Program-made: the position numbers and the translations under genes
Assembly (NCBI GenBank): GCA_017537245.1
Contig: JAFYLD010000019.1
Span: 1-36,420, forward strand
Length of the DNA stretch: 36,420 bases
Direction: 5' to 3'
Source: Clostridia bacterium
GTDB lineage: Bacteria; Bacillota; Clostridia; Oscillospirales; Acutalibacteraceae
Notes under the pieces: generated by a model
Seen by the model: only the letters and a program-made list of their open reading frames with translations
The model's database searches: none
Told to the model about the DNA's origin: nothing
Part shown: positions 16,461-25,070 of the stretch, in pieces
Position numbering within the stretch: the stretch's first letter is position 1
How the letters are laid out: the number at the start of each line of letters is the position of its first letter

Positions 16461-16667
16461 ATGAAAGAAGGAATACATCCTAACTACGAGAAGGTAACAA
16501 TTAAATGTGCTTGTGGTGCCGAATTCGAGACACGCTCAACAAAGAATGATATCCGTTTAGATATATGTTCTAAATGTCATCCGTTTTTCACTGGTAAGCA
16601 GAAGTTGGTAGATACCGGCGGACGTGTTGACAGATTTAAGAAGCGTTTCGGTATGGAAGATAAATAA
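16461..16667 (+). CDS. rpmE: 50S ribosomal protein L31, zinc-binding form
   Basis: The 68-residue protein has the L31 pattern [37 protein letters not shown] and [10 protein letters not shown]. The CxC plus CxxC cysteines mark the zinc-binding form rather than the zinc-free paralogue made under zinc limitation. The start is the ATG at 16461 after AAAGGGGTGA; an in-frame ATG at 16431 would add residues unlike L31. It has its own promoter and a terminator, and belongs to the large ribosomal subunit. Confidence 0.96.
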   Translation: MKEGIHPNYEKVTIKCACGAEFETRSTKNDIRLDICSKCHPFFTGKQKLVDTGGRVDRFKKRFGMEDK

Positions 16668-16681
16668 TTATTACCGCAATT

Positions 16682-16715
16682 CCGCAATCGGCCTAAGGGT
16701 TGATTGCGGCTTTTT
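16682..16715 (+). terminator. rpmE terminator
   Basis: CCGCAATC (16682-16689) pairs with GATTGCGG (16702-16709) around a 12-base loop, followed by CTTTTTG. It lies 14 bases after the rpmE stop. Confidence 0.82.
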
Positions 16716-16746
16716 GTTTTAAAAAAATATTTTTAGGAGGGATTAC

Positions 16747-17370
16747 GTGCAGGAGTATATTACAATAAACGGCGACTTTACCGCTGAATATGAAGAAAAA
16801 CACTCGCGTTTTATCGCTACTTGTTTTCATTGTGAAACCGAGCAAGAAGCAAGCGAGATAATAGCCTCTCAAAAGAGTAAATACTGGGATGCAAGGCATA
16901 ACGTATATGCCTATATATTACAAAACGGTACTGCGCGTTTTTCTGACGATGGCGAGCCACACGGTACTGCCGGCATGCCCATGCTTGACGTTATAAAAGG
17001 TAGCGGTATAACCAACGTTTTGGTGGTGGTTACTCGTTATTTTGGCGGTATTTTGTTGGGGACTGGCGGTCTTGTAAGGGCGTATAGCACTAGCACGCGC
17101 GACGCACTATCAGGCGCGCAAAAGGTTTTGATGTGTGAGTGCCAAGAATTTGTTATAGATTGTGATTACGGTAACTATGACCGCTTGACTCGTTTGCTTT
17201 CTGACACAGGCGGTATGGTTAAAAATACCGATTTTACCGACAAGGTAACGGTAAGCGTTATGTATAAAAAGTTAGACAGCGAGCCGTTTTTAGACAAACT
17301 TTGCGAGACTTTTGCATCAAAAATTACCGCCAAACTAGAAAATGAAATATTTTTTCCATTTAATTTGTAA
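16747..17370 (+). CDS. yigZ: YigZ/IMPACT family protein
   Basis: The 207-residue protein begins with a GTG at 16747, 6 bases after AGGAGGG. The N-terminal domain (about 1-120) shows the UPF0029/IMPACT signature: KHSRFIA, the ARHNVYAY segment, FSDDGEPHGTAG and TRYFGGILLGTGGLVRAY. A ferredoxin-like C-terminal domain follows (about 130-207). YigZ-like proteins are linked to translation control by relation to eukaryotic IMPACT, but their bacterial biochemistry is poorly fixed. It lies between rpmE and the dgt-dnaG-rpoD cluster, 58 bases before dgt. No clear own promoter was seen, so read-through from rpmE is possible. Confidence 0.88.
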   Translation: MQEYITINGDFTAEYEEKHSRFIATCFHCETEQEASEIIASQKSKYWDARHNVYAYILQNGTARFSDDGEPHGTAGMPMLDVIKGSGITNVLVVVTRYFGGILLGTGGLVRAYSTSTRDALSGAQKVLMCECQEFVIDCDYGNYDRLTRLLSDTGGMVKNTDFTDKVTVSVMYKKLDSEPFLDKLCETFASKITAKLENEIFFPFNL

Positions 17371-17428
17371 AAAATAGAGGAATTTTCAATTTTTTTGATA
17401 ATATATAATATGAAAGGGTGAAGTGTTT

Positions 17429-18430
17429 ATGGATTGTATTAGACTTATTACCGAAAATATAGAAAAAGAAAATCTATCGCCTTACGCTACGTTAAGTACC
17501 GAGTCCGTAGGACGCGAGCGACCAGAAGAAAAGTGCGAGTTGCGTACTGATTTTCAGCGAGACCGCGACAGAATAATTCACTGCAAGGCTTTTAGACGTC
17601 TAAAACACAAAACGCAGGTATTTTTATCCCCAGAGTCCGATCATTACCGCACACGTCTTACCCATACGCTAGAGGTAGCTCAAATTGCGCGTACAATTGC
17701 AAGAGCGCTTCGTTTTAACGAAGATTTGGCAGAGGCCATAGCATTAGCGCACGACTTGGGTCACACACCATTTGGTCATGCGGGTGAGCGCGCTTTGGCA
17801 AATATATATCCTGGTGGTTTTACTCACTTTGCTCAAAGTGTTAGAGTTTGCCGAGTTATAGAAAAAAACGGCAAGGGACTTAATCTTACCCACGAGGTTC
17901 TTGACGGTGTTATGAACCATACGCGCGGCGAGTGGCCACACACACCAGAAGGCAAGATAGTTCGTTTTAGCGACCGTATTGCCTACATAAATCACGATAT
18001 CGACGATGCGATTACCGCAGGCGTATTTAGTGAAGATATTATTCCTATCGAGCTTAGAGAGGTTTTAGGCTTTAAAAAGAGCGAGAGAATCAACACTCTT
18101 GTAAAATCTATTGTAAAAAATACCGAAAAAGACGACGTTAAGATGGATGAGCGCACTTTAAACGCTTATGAAACGTTACATAAATTTATGTACGACACAG
18201 TATATCTTAACCCCGTTGTTAAGTTTGAAGAAACCAAGGTTGACGGTATTGTAAGCGGTCTATATGACTATTTGCTTAAAAATCCTGACAAGCTTGACGA
18301 TGAATACAAAATAATTCGCGAACGCGAGGGTGTTGAACGCGCAGCGGTGGATTATATTTCGGGCATGACAGACCATTATGCCGTTACAATGTATTCAGAT
18401 ATTTATATTCCAAAAGAGTGGAAAATCTAA
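17429..18430 (+). CDS. dgt: dGTP triphosphohydrolase-like HD-domain protein
   Basis: The 333-residue HD-superfamily enzyme shows RDRDRIIHCKAFRRLKHKTQ near the N-terminus, the first metal histidine in RLTHTLEVAQ, and the HD motif AHDLGHTPFGHAGE. A later NHDIDDA segment supplies the last ligand. The family cuts dNTPs to nucleosides and triphosphate and may tune dNTP pools for replication, which fits its position before dnaG. The start is the ATG at 17429, 7 bases after AAAGGGTGA; the in-frame GTG at 17423 is too close to that site. A TATAAT at 17404-17409 may be a -10 box, but no -35 stands out. Confidence 0.9.
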   Translation: MDCIRLITENIEKENLSPYATLSTESVGRERPEEKCELRTDFQRDRDRIIHCKAFRRLKHKTQVFLSPESDHYRTRLTHTLEVAQIARTIARALRFNEDLAEAIALAHDLGHTPFGHAGERALANIYPGGFTHFAQSVRVCRVIEKNGKGLNLTHEVLDGVMNHTRGEWPHTPEGKIVRFSDRIAYINHDIDDAITAGVFSEDIIPIELREVLGFKKSERINTLVKSIVKNTEKDDVKMDERTLNAYETLHKFMYDTVYLNPVVKFEETKVDGIVSGLYDYLLKNPDKLDDEYKIIREREGVERAAVDYISGMTDHYAVTMYSDIYIPKEWKI

Positions 18431-18455
18431 TGTGCTATTTTTGGTGCATTTGATA

Positions 18456-18464
18456 TGATATAAT
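18456..18464 (+). promoter_or_regulatory. Extended -10 promoter before dnaG
   Basis: TGA-TATAAT (18456-18464) is a full extended -10 element about 27 bases before the dnaG start. No good -35 is present, as expected for extended -10 promoters. It lies after the dgt stop and can drive dnaG-rpoD apart from dgt. Confidence 0.6.
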
Positions 18465-18490
18465 ACCAATTGATGAAAGGAGAGTGCAAT

Positions 18491-20281
18491 ATGGCGATAC
18501 CTGAAGAAATTATAAACGAGATAAAATATCGTAATGATATAGAAACGGTTATAGCGCCATACGTTAATTTAAAAAGACAGGGCAAAAATTTAAAAGGTCT
18601 TTGTCCGTTCCACAACGAAAAAACACCCTCCTTTACAGTATATCCCGAAAATGGGTCGTTCTATTGTTTTGGTTGCGGTGTTGGTGGTGACGTTTTTAGT
18701 TTTGTGCGTCAGATAGAAAATCTAGATTATATAGATGCTGTAAAACTTCTTGCAGAGCGCAGTGGCGTAACCTTGCCGCAAGATGGTTATGACGACTCGA
18801 TGCAAAAATTAAAAAATACTATATTTGAGATAAATCATAAGGCAGGAAAGTTCTATCACCAATATCTCTTGTCACCAGAGGGTAAATGGGCGCTAGATTA
18901 TTTAACAGGTAGAGGCTTATCGATAGCTACTATCAAGCATTTTGGTCTGGGCGCTGCTCCTGACGGTTGGGACAACCTTATCAAGCATCTAAAAAGCAAG
19001 GGTTATAGTATAGCCGATATGATACAAGCCAACGTTGTAGGTAAAAGCCAACGTGGTACATATTACGATCGTTTCCGTAAACGAGTAATGTTCCCGATAA
19101 TAAACATTCGCGGCAAGGTAATCGGATTTAGTGGTCGAGCAATGCCGGGCGATGACAAAGCAGGTGGCAAGTACGTTAACACGTCTGATACTCCCGTTTA
19201 TAAAAAGAGTGAAAATCTATTTGCGATGAATTTTGCTAAAAATCATTGTGATGAACGCGTAATTTTGGTAGAAGGCAATATGGACGTTATCTCGCTACAT
19301 CAAGCAGGATTTCAAAATACGGTAGCAGCTTTGGGTACGGCATTTACCGATGAGCAGGCAAAACTGCTTTCGCGTTATACGAAAGAGATTGTTCTTATAA
19401 TGGACTCTGACGCGGCCGGTCAAAAGGCGGTGCGTAGAGCAGGCGAAATATTGCAAAACACAGGTCTTGAAATACGAGTGGTTGTACTACCTGACGGCAA
19501 GGACCCTGATGAGTATATCAAAAAGAACGGTGCTGCGCGTTTTAAGGCTTTGCTTGAGGGAGCGGCTAGTGAGATAGAATATAAACTGCTAACTGCGGTT
19601 GATGGTATCGACGTAACGCAGGACGATGGCAAGCTTAAATATCTAGCGCATGCTGCAGAAATTATAGCCGAGTCTAACGACGTTATGACACGCGACCTAT
19701 ATATTGGCAGGCTTTCTGATAAATATGGTGTTTCGCGCACTGCGCTTGAAACAAAGGTCAACGACCTAAGAAAAAGAAAAATCAAGCAATATGAAAAAAA
19801 GGTATTTGACGAAGTTACTAGACCCAAGATAGATAAAAGTGACGTTAATCCCGAAAAACGAATCTATCCTGCGGCGGTAGCGGCAGAAGAAACGGTCCTT
19901 GCGGTGCTTTTGCAACATCCTGATTTTTATAAAATTGCAGCAGAGCAACTTAAGGTCGAAGACGTGATTAGTACGGTAAATCGCCGCATATACAAAGCGC
20001 TTTGCGAGTGTATAGAATTGGGTAGAAATCCTGATTTATCATATTTTGGCGAGATGCTATCGGCCGCAGAGATGGGCTATCTAGCATCGCTTGCAAATAG
20101 CGAAAAGGGCGATAAAAATCCTCTTGTGGTATTAAAGGATTGCATAAAGGTAATATTAGATGAGGGTGTCAAAATTAAAACAAAAGATGTAAAGAGTATG
20201 ACGGTTGACGACTGGGCAGAAAATTTACAACAGATAATAAATTCAAAGAAAAAAGGGGAAAATTATAATGGCAGAAAATAA
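18491..20281 (+). CDS. dnaG: DNA primase
   Basis: The 596-residue primase makes RNA primers for lagging-strand synthesis. The N-terminal zinc ribbon has Cys38, His41, Cys59 and Cys62 ([12 protein letters not shown], then FYCFGCG). The Toprim domain holds VEGNMD (Glu261) and MDSDAAG (Asp305, Asp307) for metal binding. The C-terminal helicase-binding region (about 440-596) is more divergent. The start is the ATG at 18491 after AAAGGAGAG; in-frame codons upstream overlap that site. The last codons overlap the start of rpoD by 14 bases. Confidence 0.97.
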   Translation: MAIPEEIINEIKYRNDIETVIAPYVNLKRQGKNLKGLCPFHNEKTPSFTVYPENGSFYCFGCGVGGDVFSFVRQIENLDYIDAVKLLAERSGVTLPQDGYDDSMQKLKNTIFEINHKAGKFYHQYLLSPEGKWALDYLTGRGLSIATIKHFGLGAAPDGWDNLIKHLKSKGYSIADMIQANVVGKSQRGTYYDRFRKRVMFPIINIRGKVIGFSGRAMPGDDKAGGKYVNTSDTPVYKKSENLFAMNFAKNHCDERVILVEGNMDVISLHQAGFQNTVAALGTAFTDEQAKLLSRYTKEIVLIMDSDAAGQKAVRRAGEILQNTGLEIRVVVLPDGKDPDEYIKKNGAARFKALLEGAASEIEYKLLTAVDGIDVTQDDGKLKYLAHAAEIIAESNDVMTRDLYIGRLSDKYGVSRTALETKVNDLRKRKIKQYEKKVFDEVTRPKIDKSDVNPEKRIYPAAVAAEETVLAVLLQHPDFYKIAAEQLKVEDVISTVNRRIYKALCECIELGRNPDLSYFGEMLSAAEMGYLASLANSEKGDKNPLVVLKDCIKVILDEGVKIKTKDVKSMTVDDWAENLQQIINSKKKGENYNGRK

Positions 20282-21365
20282 AACAAAAAAGCTAACTCAA
20301 GAAGAACTAGAAAAGGAAGCAGATGCTTTTTTAGAGGCTGCTGACAAAAAGAATTCGCTAGACGATCTAGACAATATTCCTGACGAAGAGCCTACCGAGG
20401 CCGATCTTAAATTAGAAGAAGATAATCTTTTAGACCCAGATATTCTAGAACGTGATTATGACGACGAACCTACCGAAGACGAGTTAAAGCTTGAAGAAGT
20501 TGACGTTGATAATCTAGACGATGACTCAGCGCTTGAGAATATGTCGCTCGATGACCCGGTTAGGGTATATCTTCGTGAGATTGGTCGCGTGCCACTCCTT
20601 TCTTCTGAAGAAGAAAAAGATCTTGCTATAAAGATTAAAGAGGGCGACGAATACGCTAAAAAGCGCCTTACCGAAGCAAATCTTCGTCTTGTTGTAAGTA
20701 TTGCTAAAAAATACGTTGGTCGCGGTATGTATTTCCTTGACCTTATTCAAGAGGGTAACGTTGGTCTTATAAAAGCGGTAGAAAAATTCGACTATACCAA
20801 AGGCTTTAAGTTCTCTACTTATGCTACTTGGTGGATCAGACAGGCTATTACTCGTGCTATTGCCGACCAAGCAAGAACTATTCGTATCCCGGTTCACATG
20901 GTTGAAACAATAAATAAGCTTAAGAAAATACAAACTCAGCTTTTGCATGAAAACGGCTATGAACCAAGTGAAGAACTCATTGCCAAAGAGATGAATTGCC
21001 CTGTTGAACGTGTGCGCGAGATTATGCGTGTAGCTCAAGAGCCTGTATCTATGGAAACACCAATCGGTCCTGAGGAAGATTCACGTCTTATGGACTTTAT
21101 CCGTGATGAAGACGCTCTAGCACCAGACGATGCTGCGCTTAAAACAATTACTAATGAAGATATTGATGCAGTTCTTCGTACACTTTCTCCACGTGAAGAG
21201 GCTGTTATTCGTTTGCGTTTTGGTCTTAAAGATGGTCGTTGCCACACTCTCGAAGAGGTTGGTACCGAGTTTAACGTAACACGTGAGCGTATTCGTCAGA
21301 TTGAGGCAAAGGCGCTTCGTAAGCTTCGCCATCCAGTAAGAAGTAATAAATTTAAAGATAGATAA
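20268..21365 (+). CDS. rpoD: Primary RNA polymerase sigma factor (sigma A/RpoD)
   Basis: The 365-residue sigma-70 factor opens with an acidic segment (about 1-90, many Asp/Glu), then region 1.2 ([17 protein letters not shown]), region 2 ([49 protein letters not shown]), region 3 and region 4 with the helix-turn-helix [20 protein letters not shown]. Size and the dnaG neighbour fit sigma A of Firmicutes. The many TTGACA/TATAAT-like promoters in this window agree with its known specificity. The ATG at 20268 lies within the last codons of dnaG, with AGGGGAA just upstream. Confidence 0.97.
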   Translation: MAENKTKKLTQEELEKEADAFLEAADKKNSLDDLDNIPDEEPTEADLKLEEDNLLDPDILERDYDDEPTEDELKLEEVDVDNLDDDSALENMSLDDPVRVYLREIGRVPLLSSEEEKDLAIKIKEGDEYAKKRLTEANLRLVVSIAKKYVGRGMYFLDLIQEGNVGLIKAVEKFDYTKGFKFSTYATWWIRQAITRAIADQARTIRIPVHMVETINKLKKIQTQLLHENGYEPSEELIAKEMNCPVERVREIMRVAQEPVSMETPIGPEEDSRLMDFIRDEDALAPDDAALKTITNEDIDAVLRTLSPREEAVIRLRFGLKDGRCHTLEEVGTEFNVTRERIRQIEAKALRKLRHPVRSNKFKDR

Positions 21366-21379
21366 GAGGCATAACTTTA

Positions 21380-21631
21380 ATGAAATTCACATATAAAACT
21401 AATGGGGTTTGTTCTCGCAGTATTGATATCGAGATAGAAGATAACGTTCTAAAGAGCGTATCTTTTATGGGCGGTTGCAACGGTAATCTTAAGGGTATTG
21501 GTGCACTCGTTGCTGGTATGAATATTGATGACGTTATCGAGCGACTAGAGGATATTAAATGCGGATTTAAAAATACGTCTTGTCCGGCTCAATTAGCCGA
21601 GGCTTTAAAAAGCTATAAAAACGGACAGTAA
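21380..21631 (+). CDS. TSCPD-domain protein, four-Cys type (TIGR03905-like)
   Basis: The 83-residue protein has four cysteines (NGVCSRS, GGCNGN, IKCGF and NTSCPAQL), the pattern of the small stand-alone TSCPD family. A related domain sits at the C-terminus of adenosylcobalamin-dependent ribonucleotide reductases, but the role of the stand-alone form is not known to me. Metal binding is a fair guess from the cysteines. It follows rpoD by 14 bases and is probably transcribed with it. Confidence 0.85.
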   Translation: MKFTYKTNGVCSRSIDIEIEDNVLKSVSFMGGCNGNLKGIGALVAGMNIDDVIERLEDIKCGFKNTSCPAQLAEALKSYKNGQ

Positions 21632-21647
21632 GAAAAAGGTGATTTAA

Positions 21648-22190
21648 GTGCTAACAGATGATTTGGATGTGAAGATTGCGGGCGATAAGCCGTCAGAGGA
21701 CGTTCGTCGCAATAAGAATAATCCTGTGCAGAATTCGTCTGTGAGTTCTGAACAGATTAAGGCTGCTAAAGCGATAGGTAAAGCTGTTGCAAACAGCTTT
21801 ATTCGTGATGCCGAAACCGAGGTTGACGAAGAATTTCGCGACTTTGATATGATAGTACAAAGAAGATTGCTACTATCATTTACTGCTACCGCCGGATTTG
21901 AAAAGTACATTGGTAACGATACGCTTGACGGTATCGCGCAAAAGAGTTTTCTTGATACTATAAATAAGCATAGTACAGAACTATATAAAACCTCTAGCGA
22001 TACGGGCGCGTTTTCGTTTTATTATCTTGCTTTTCGTAGAGGTAGCGAGGTTGAGCGCCGCATAGGTCAAACCTTTGCAATGCTTTGTTCACACGATGGC
22101 GACCCGATTTTTCAAGAACTTGGCGAAGCATTATATTGCTGGTTCTTGTCGGTAGTTCGCAAGGCAGTAGCCGAATATTTAAACGCTTAA
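21648..22190 (+). CDS. Unknown soluble protein at the end of the rpoD operon
   Basis: I do not recognise this 180-residue protein. It starts with GTG at 21648, 5 bases after AAAAAGGTGA. Residues 1-35 are polar and probably disordered (SVSSEQ, NKNNP). The rest appears alpha-helical, with AAKAIGKAVANSFI, a basic RRLLLSF stretch, YYLAFRRGSEVERRIGQTFAML and a C-terminal WFLSVVRKAVAEYL helix. There is no signal peptide, membrane segment or catalytic motif. It is the last gene before a strong terminator, 16 bases after the TSCPD gene, so it is likely read with dnaG-rpoD. Confidence 0.75.
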   Translation: MLTDDLDVKIAGDKPSEDVRRNKNNPVQNSSVSSEQIKAAKAIGKAVANSFIRDAETEVDEEFRDFDMIVQRRLLLSFTATAGFEKYIGNDTLDGIAQKSFLDTINKHSTELYKTSSDTGAFSFYYLAFRRGSEVERRIGQTFAMLCSHDGDPIFQELGEALYCWFLSVVRKAVAEYLNA

Positions 22191-22200
22191 TTTAAATGCA

Positions 22201-22236
22201 AAAAAGGAAGGCTTTACGCCTTCCTTTTTATTTTTT
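22201..22236. terminator. Strong bidirectional terminator between converging operons
   Basis: A perfect 12-bp stem (22201-22212 with 22218-22229) surrounds the loop TTTAC. It is flanked by A5 on one side and TTTTTATTTTTT on the other. It ends the rpoD operon on the plus strand and the tatD/Asn-Lys ORF transcript on the minus strand. Confidence 0.92.
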
Positions 22237-22296
22237 ATTATCGTTTTTCTTGTTGTCGTTTTTGTTTTGGTTATTCTTATTTTTGTTTTCGTTCAC
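22228..22296 (-). CDS. Possible 22-codon Asn/Lys-rich micropeptide
   Basis: A GTG at 22296 opens 22 codons ending in TAA at 22230-22228. The product is almost only Asn, Lys, Asp, Gln and Glu (VNENKNKNNQNKNDNKKNDN, then KK). Shine-Dalgarno GAGGTGA lies 5 bases upstream, and the stop touches the next terminator, so the frame exactly fills the gap between two hairpins. The sequence would be intrinsically disordered and basic. I know no function. AT-rich sequence could give such a string by chance, so the ribosome site and position are the main support. Confidence 0.45.
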   Translation of the reverse strand: MNENKNKNNQNKNDNKKNDNKK

Positions 22297-22345
22297 AAAA
22301 ATCACCTCGCTTTCAGCAATAGTTTTTGCTTTGAGCGGGGTGATT
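22297..22345 (-). terminator. Hairpin after tatD whose 3' arm carries a ribosome site
   Basis: On the minus strand, AATCACCCCGCT (22334-22345) pairs with AGCGAGGTGATT (22300-22311), with one C-A mismatch; an inner AGCAA/TTGCT pair extends the stem. TTTTTG follows. The form suits a tatD terminator, but GAGGTGA in the 3' arm is the ribosome site of the Asn/Lys-rich ORF. Confidence 0.6.
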
Positions 22346-22350
22346 ATTCT

Positions 22351-23133
22351 TTATTTTACGTTATATAAAATTTTAGCATTTTTTGCGGTGAGGGTTAGTA
22401 TTTGCTCGGGGGTTTTACCACGTATCTCGGCGATTTTTTCGGCGGTGTATTTTATTAGTCCCGAGTGACACAACTTGCCGCGATATGGCTCGGGGGCAAG
22501 GTAGGGGCAATCGGTTTCTACCAGTAATAACTCGTCGGGAATCATTTTGACTACGTCGGGTAACTTTTTGGCGTTTTTAAAGGTGATAACACCACCAACA
22601 CCAATATATAACCCAAGTTTTATTAGTTCTTCTGCCATTTCGACACTGCCCGAGTAACAATGCACAACACCCTTTGGTTTGTGCTTTTTTAGTATTTCAA
22701 GAGTGTCACCATGCGCATCGCGATCGTGGATGATAATTGGCAAATCAAGTTCTTTGGCAATGGCGATTTGCTTTTCAAAGATTTCGATTTGTTTTTCTTT
22801 GTTATCACTTACCCAGTAATAATCAAGACCAATTTCACCAATTGCAACACATTTGGGGTGTTGCGCGAGCTCGCGTATTTGCTCGGGTGTTGTGCCGCTA
22901 TCTATACTACCTGGGTGAATACCCACCGCCGCATAGACAAAGTCATAATCCTCGGCCATTTTGATAGCCGCTTTAGATGAATTTTGGTCACAACCACAGG
23001 TTACTATGCCGCAAACACCGTTTTGGTGCATTTCGCGAAAGAGCTCGTCACGTATTGGGTCAAAACGCTCGTCCTCGTAGTGACAGTGTGTGTCAAAAAT
23101 AGGGTAGGAGTTTTTTAAATCTTCGCTATACAT
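22351..23133 (-). CDS. tatD: TatD-family metal-dependent hydrolase (nuclease)
   Basis: The 260-residue TIM-barrel hydrolase has FDTHCHYED (first metal histidines), the glutamate in GEIGLDYYW, IIHDRDAHGD, HCYSGS and ETDCPYLAPEP. These are the TatD/YcfH motifs. TatD proteins are DNases with 3'-5' exonuclease activity and a possible D-aminoacyl-tRNA deacylase role in some lineages; the neighbour metG is a common partner in Firmicutes. The start is taken as the ATG at 23133, which overlaps the metG stop in TAATG, pointing to translational coupling. An in-frame TTG at 23148 has no room for a ribosome site. Confidence 0.93.
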   Translation of the reverse strand: MYSEDLKNSYPIFDTHCHYEDERFDPIRDELFREMHQNGVCGIVTCGCDQNSSKAAIKMAEDYDFVYAAVGIHPGSIDSGTTPEQIRELAQHPKCVAIGEIGLDYYWVSDNKEKQIEIFEKQIAIAKELDLPIIIHDRDAHGDTLEILKKHKPKGVVHCYSGSVEMAEELIKLGLYIGVGGVITFKNAKKLPDVVKMIPDELLLVETDCPYLAPEPYRGKLCHSGLIKYTAEKIAEIRGKTPEQILTLTAKNAKILYNVK

Positions 23134-25058
23134 TATCTGATTTTGCAACCTTCTGGAATATCGTCAACAAATATTACCTTAACGTCGTCGTTAGGGCAGT
23201 CTGCCGCTAGTATCATACCGCTTGACTCAACACCGCAAAGTGTGGCAGGCTTTAGGTTAGACACAACGATTACGTTGCGACCGATAAGCTCGTCAGGGGT
23301 ATAGTATTTAGCGATACCAGACGCTACTGTACGTGGCTTGCCGCTACCATCGTTAAGGGTGAGTTTTAATAGCTTTTTAGCCTTTGGAATTGGCTCGCAA
23401 GCCATTATTTTTGCGGTAGTAAGTTCTACCTTTGCAAAATCGTCGATAGAGATTTCAGGTAGTTTTACTATATTTTCGGCTTTTGCTGCTTCTTCGGCTT
23501 TTTTAGCCTGTTCTGCGGCGATTTCTTCTAGTACCTTTGGCATATCGATACGCGCAAAGAGTGGTGTAGCCTCGCCAACGGTAAATTCGCCTACTTTACC
23601 AAATGAAAGCTCGGTGTTGTCGCTATTGATTTGTGCGGCAATACTCTTGCAGCTTGATGGAATAACAGGGGTAAGCATAATACCAAGAAGTCTAATGCCT
23701 TCGAGTAGGTTGTAAAGAACTGCGTTAAGACGTGGTAGAGTAGCCTCGTCCTTGGCAAGAATCCAAGGGGTTGTTTCGTCGATATATTTGTTTAATCGTT
23801 TTGCAAAGTTCATAACGCACTCGCAAGCGTCTGCGTTGCGATAAGCGTCCATAAGCTTGTAGTATTTGTCGATTGTTTCTTTAGCGGTTGCGATAAGTTC
23901 GTTATCAAGGTCCTCGTTAGCGGTAGGCGCAGTTACCTTGCCACCAAAATACTTGTTTGTCATAGCAACGGTACGATTAACGAGGTTGCCAAGGGTGTTT
24001 GCTAGGTCGGAATTAAACTTGGTAATAAAGCTCTCGTAAGTGATGGTACCATCGTTTGTAAATGGAATTTCACTAAGCAAGTAGTAACGAACAGCATCAA
24101 TGCCAAATCGAGCGGCAAGCTCGTCAGCATAGATTACGTTGCCCTTTGACTTAGACATTTTGTCCTCGCCTACTAGCACCCATGGGTGACCTAGAACCTG
24201 TTTTGGTAGTGGTTCACCAAGTGCCATAAGTATAATTGGCCAGTAAATGGTATGGAAACGAACGATATCTTTACCAATAACGTGCAAATCAGCAGGCCAA
24301 AGTTTTGCGTACTGGTCGCTGCTGCCGTCTGGGTTGTAACCAACGCCTGTGATATAGTTTGATAGAGCGTCGATCCAAACGTAGATAACGTGTTTGTCGT
24401 CAAAACTTACAGGCACGCCCCATTTGAATGAAGAACGTGAAACGCAAAGGTCTTGAAGACCGGGTTTGATAAAGTTGTTGAGCATTTCGTTTTTGCGAGA
24501 AACAGGCTGAATGAAGTCTGGATTTTGCTCAAAATACTCTACAAGTCTGTCTTGATATTTTGAAAGACGTAGGAAATATGCCTCTTCTTTAGAGTCGATA
24601 ACCTCGCGACCACAGTCAGGGCATTTGCCGTCTATAAGCTGACTTTCGGTATAGAAAGATTCGCAAGGAACGCAGTATTTGCCCTCGTAGGTGCTCTTGT
24701 AGATATCGCCTTGTTCATAAAGCTTTTTAAATATCTTTTGAACAGCGTCTTCGTGATAATCGTCGGTGGTACGAATGAACTTGTCATAGCAAGTGTCTAG
24801 AGAGTCCCAAACTGCCTTGATATTAGCGGCAGCATTGTCGACAAATTCTTTTGGTGAAATGCCGTCTGCCTTTGCATATTCTTCTATCTTTTGACCGTGT
24901 TCGTCTGAACCTGTCATTAGATATACGTCAAAGCCCATCATCTTTTTGTAGCGGGCAATCATATCTGCAAGTACAATGTCATAAGCGTTGCCTATGTGTG
25001 GTTTGCGCGATGCGTAGGCAATCGCAGTTGTGATGTAAAATTTTTGTTTGTTTTCCAT
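23133..25058 (-). CDS. metG: Methionyl-tRNA synthetase
   Basis: The 641-residue class I synthetase charges tRNA-Met. HIGN at 21-24 is the HIGH motif and KMSKS lies at 300-304. The zinc knuckle CVPCESFY...CPDCG sits between about 125 and 150. After the anticodon-binding helices, residues about 540-641 form the EMAP/Arc1-like tRNA-binding domain (FAKVELTTAKI to the C-terminus), found in long dimeric bacterial MetRS. The start is the ATG at 25058 after AGGAGG, 12 bases from the stop of the 913-residue gene, so it belongs to the rlmB operon. Confidence 0.97.
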   Translation of the reverse strand: MENKQKFYITTAIAYASRKPHIGNAYDIVLADMIARYKKMMGFDVYLMTGSDEHGQKIEEYAKADGISPKEFVDNAAANIKAVWDSLDTCYDKFIRTTDDYHEDAVQKIFKKLYEQGDIYKSTYEGKYCVPCESFYTESQLIDGKCPDCGREVIDSKEEAYFLRLSKYQDRLVEYFEQNPDFIQPVSRKNEMLNNFIKPGLQDLCVSRSSFKWGVPVSFDDKHVIYVWIDALSNYITGVGYNPDGSSDQYAKLWPADLHVIGKDIVRFHTIYWPIILMALGEPLPKQVLGHPWVLVGEDKMSKSKGNVIYADELAARFGIDAVRYYLLSEIPFTNDGTITYESFITKFNSDLANTLGNLVNRTVAMTNKYFGGKVTAPTANEDLDNELIATAKETIDKYYKLMDAYRNADACECVMNFAKRLNKYIDETTPWILAKDEATLPRLNAVLYNLLEGIRLLGIMLTPVIPSSCKSIAAQINSDNTELSFGKVGEFTVGEATPLFARIDMPKVLEEIAAEQAKKAEEAAKAENIVKLPEISIDDFAKVELTTAKIMACEPIPKAKKLLKLTLNDGSGKPRTVASGIAKYYTPDELIGRNVIVVSNLKPATLCGVESSGMILAADCPNDDVKVIFVDDIPEGCKIR

Positions 25059-25070
25059 TTTGTATTCCTC

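Noticed and set aside
20526-21038. 170-codon frame opposite rpoD
   Set aside because: It is a shadow of a highly conserved gene, with no ribosome site or recognisable domain.
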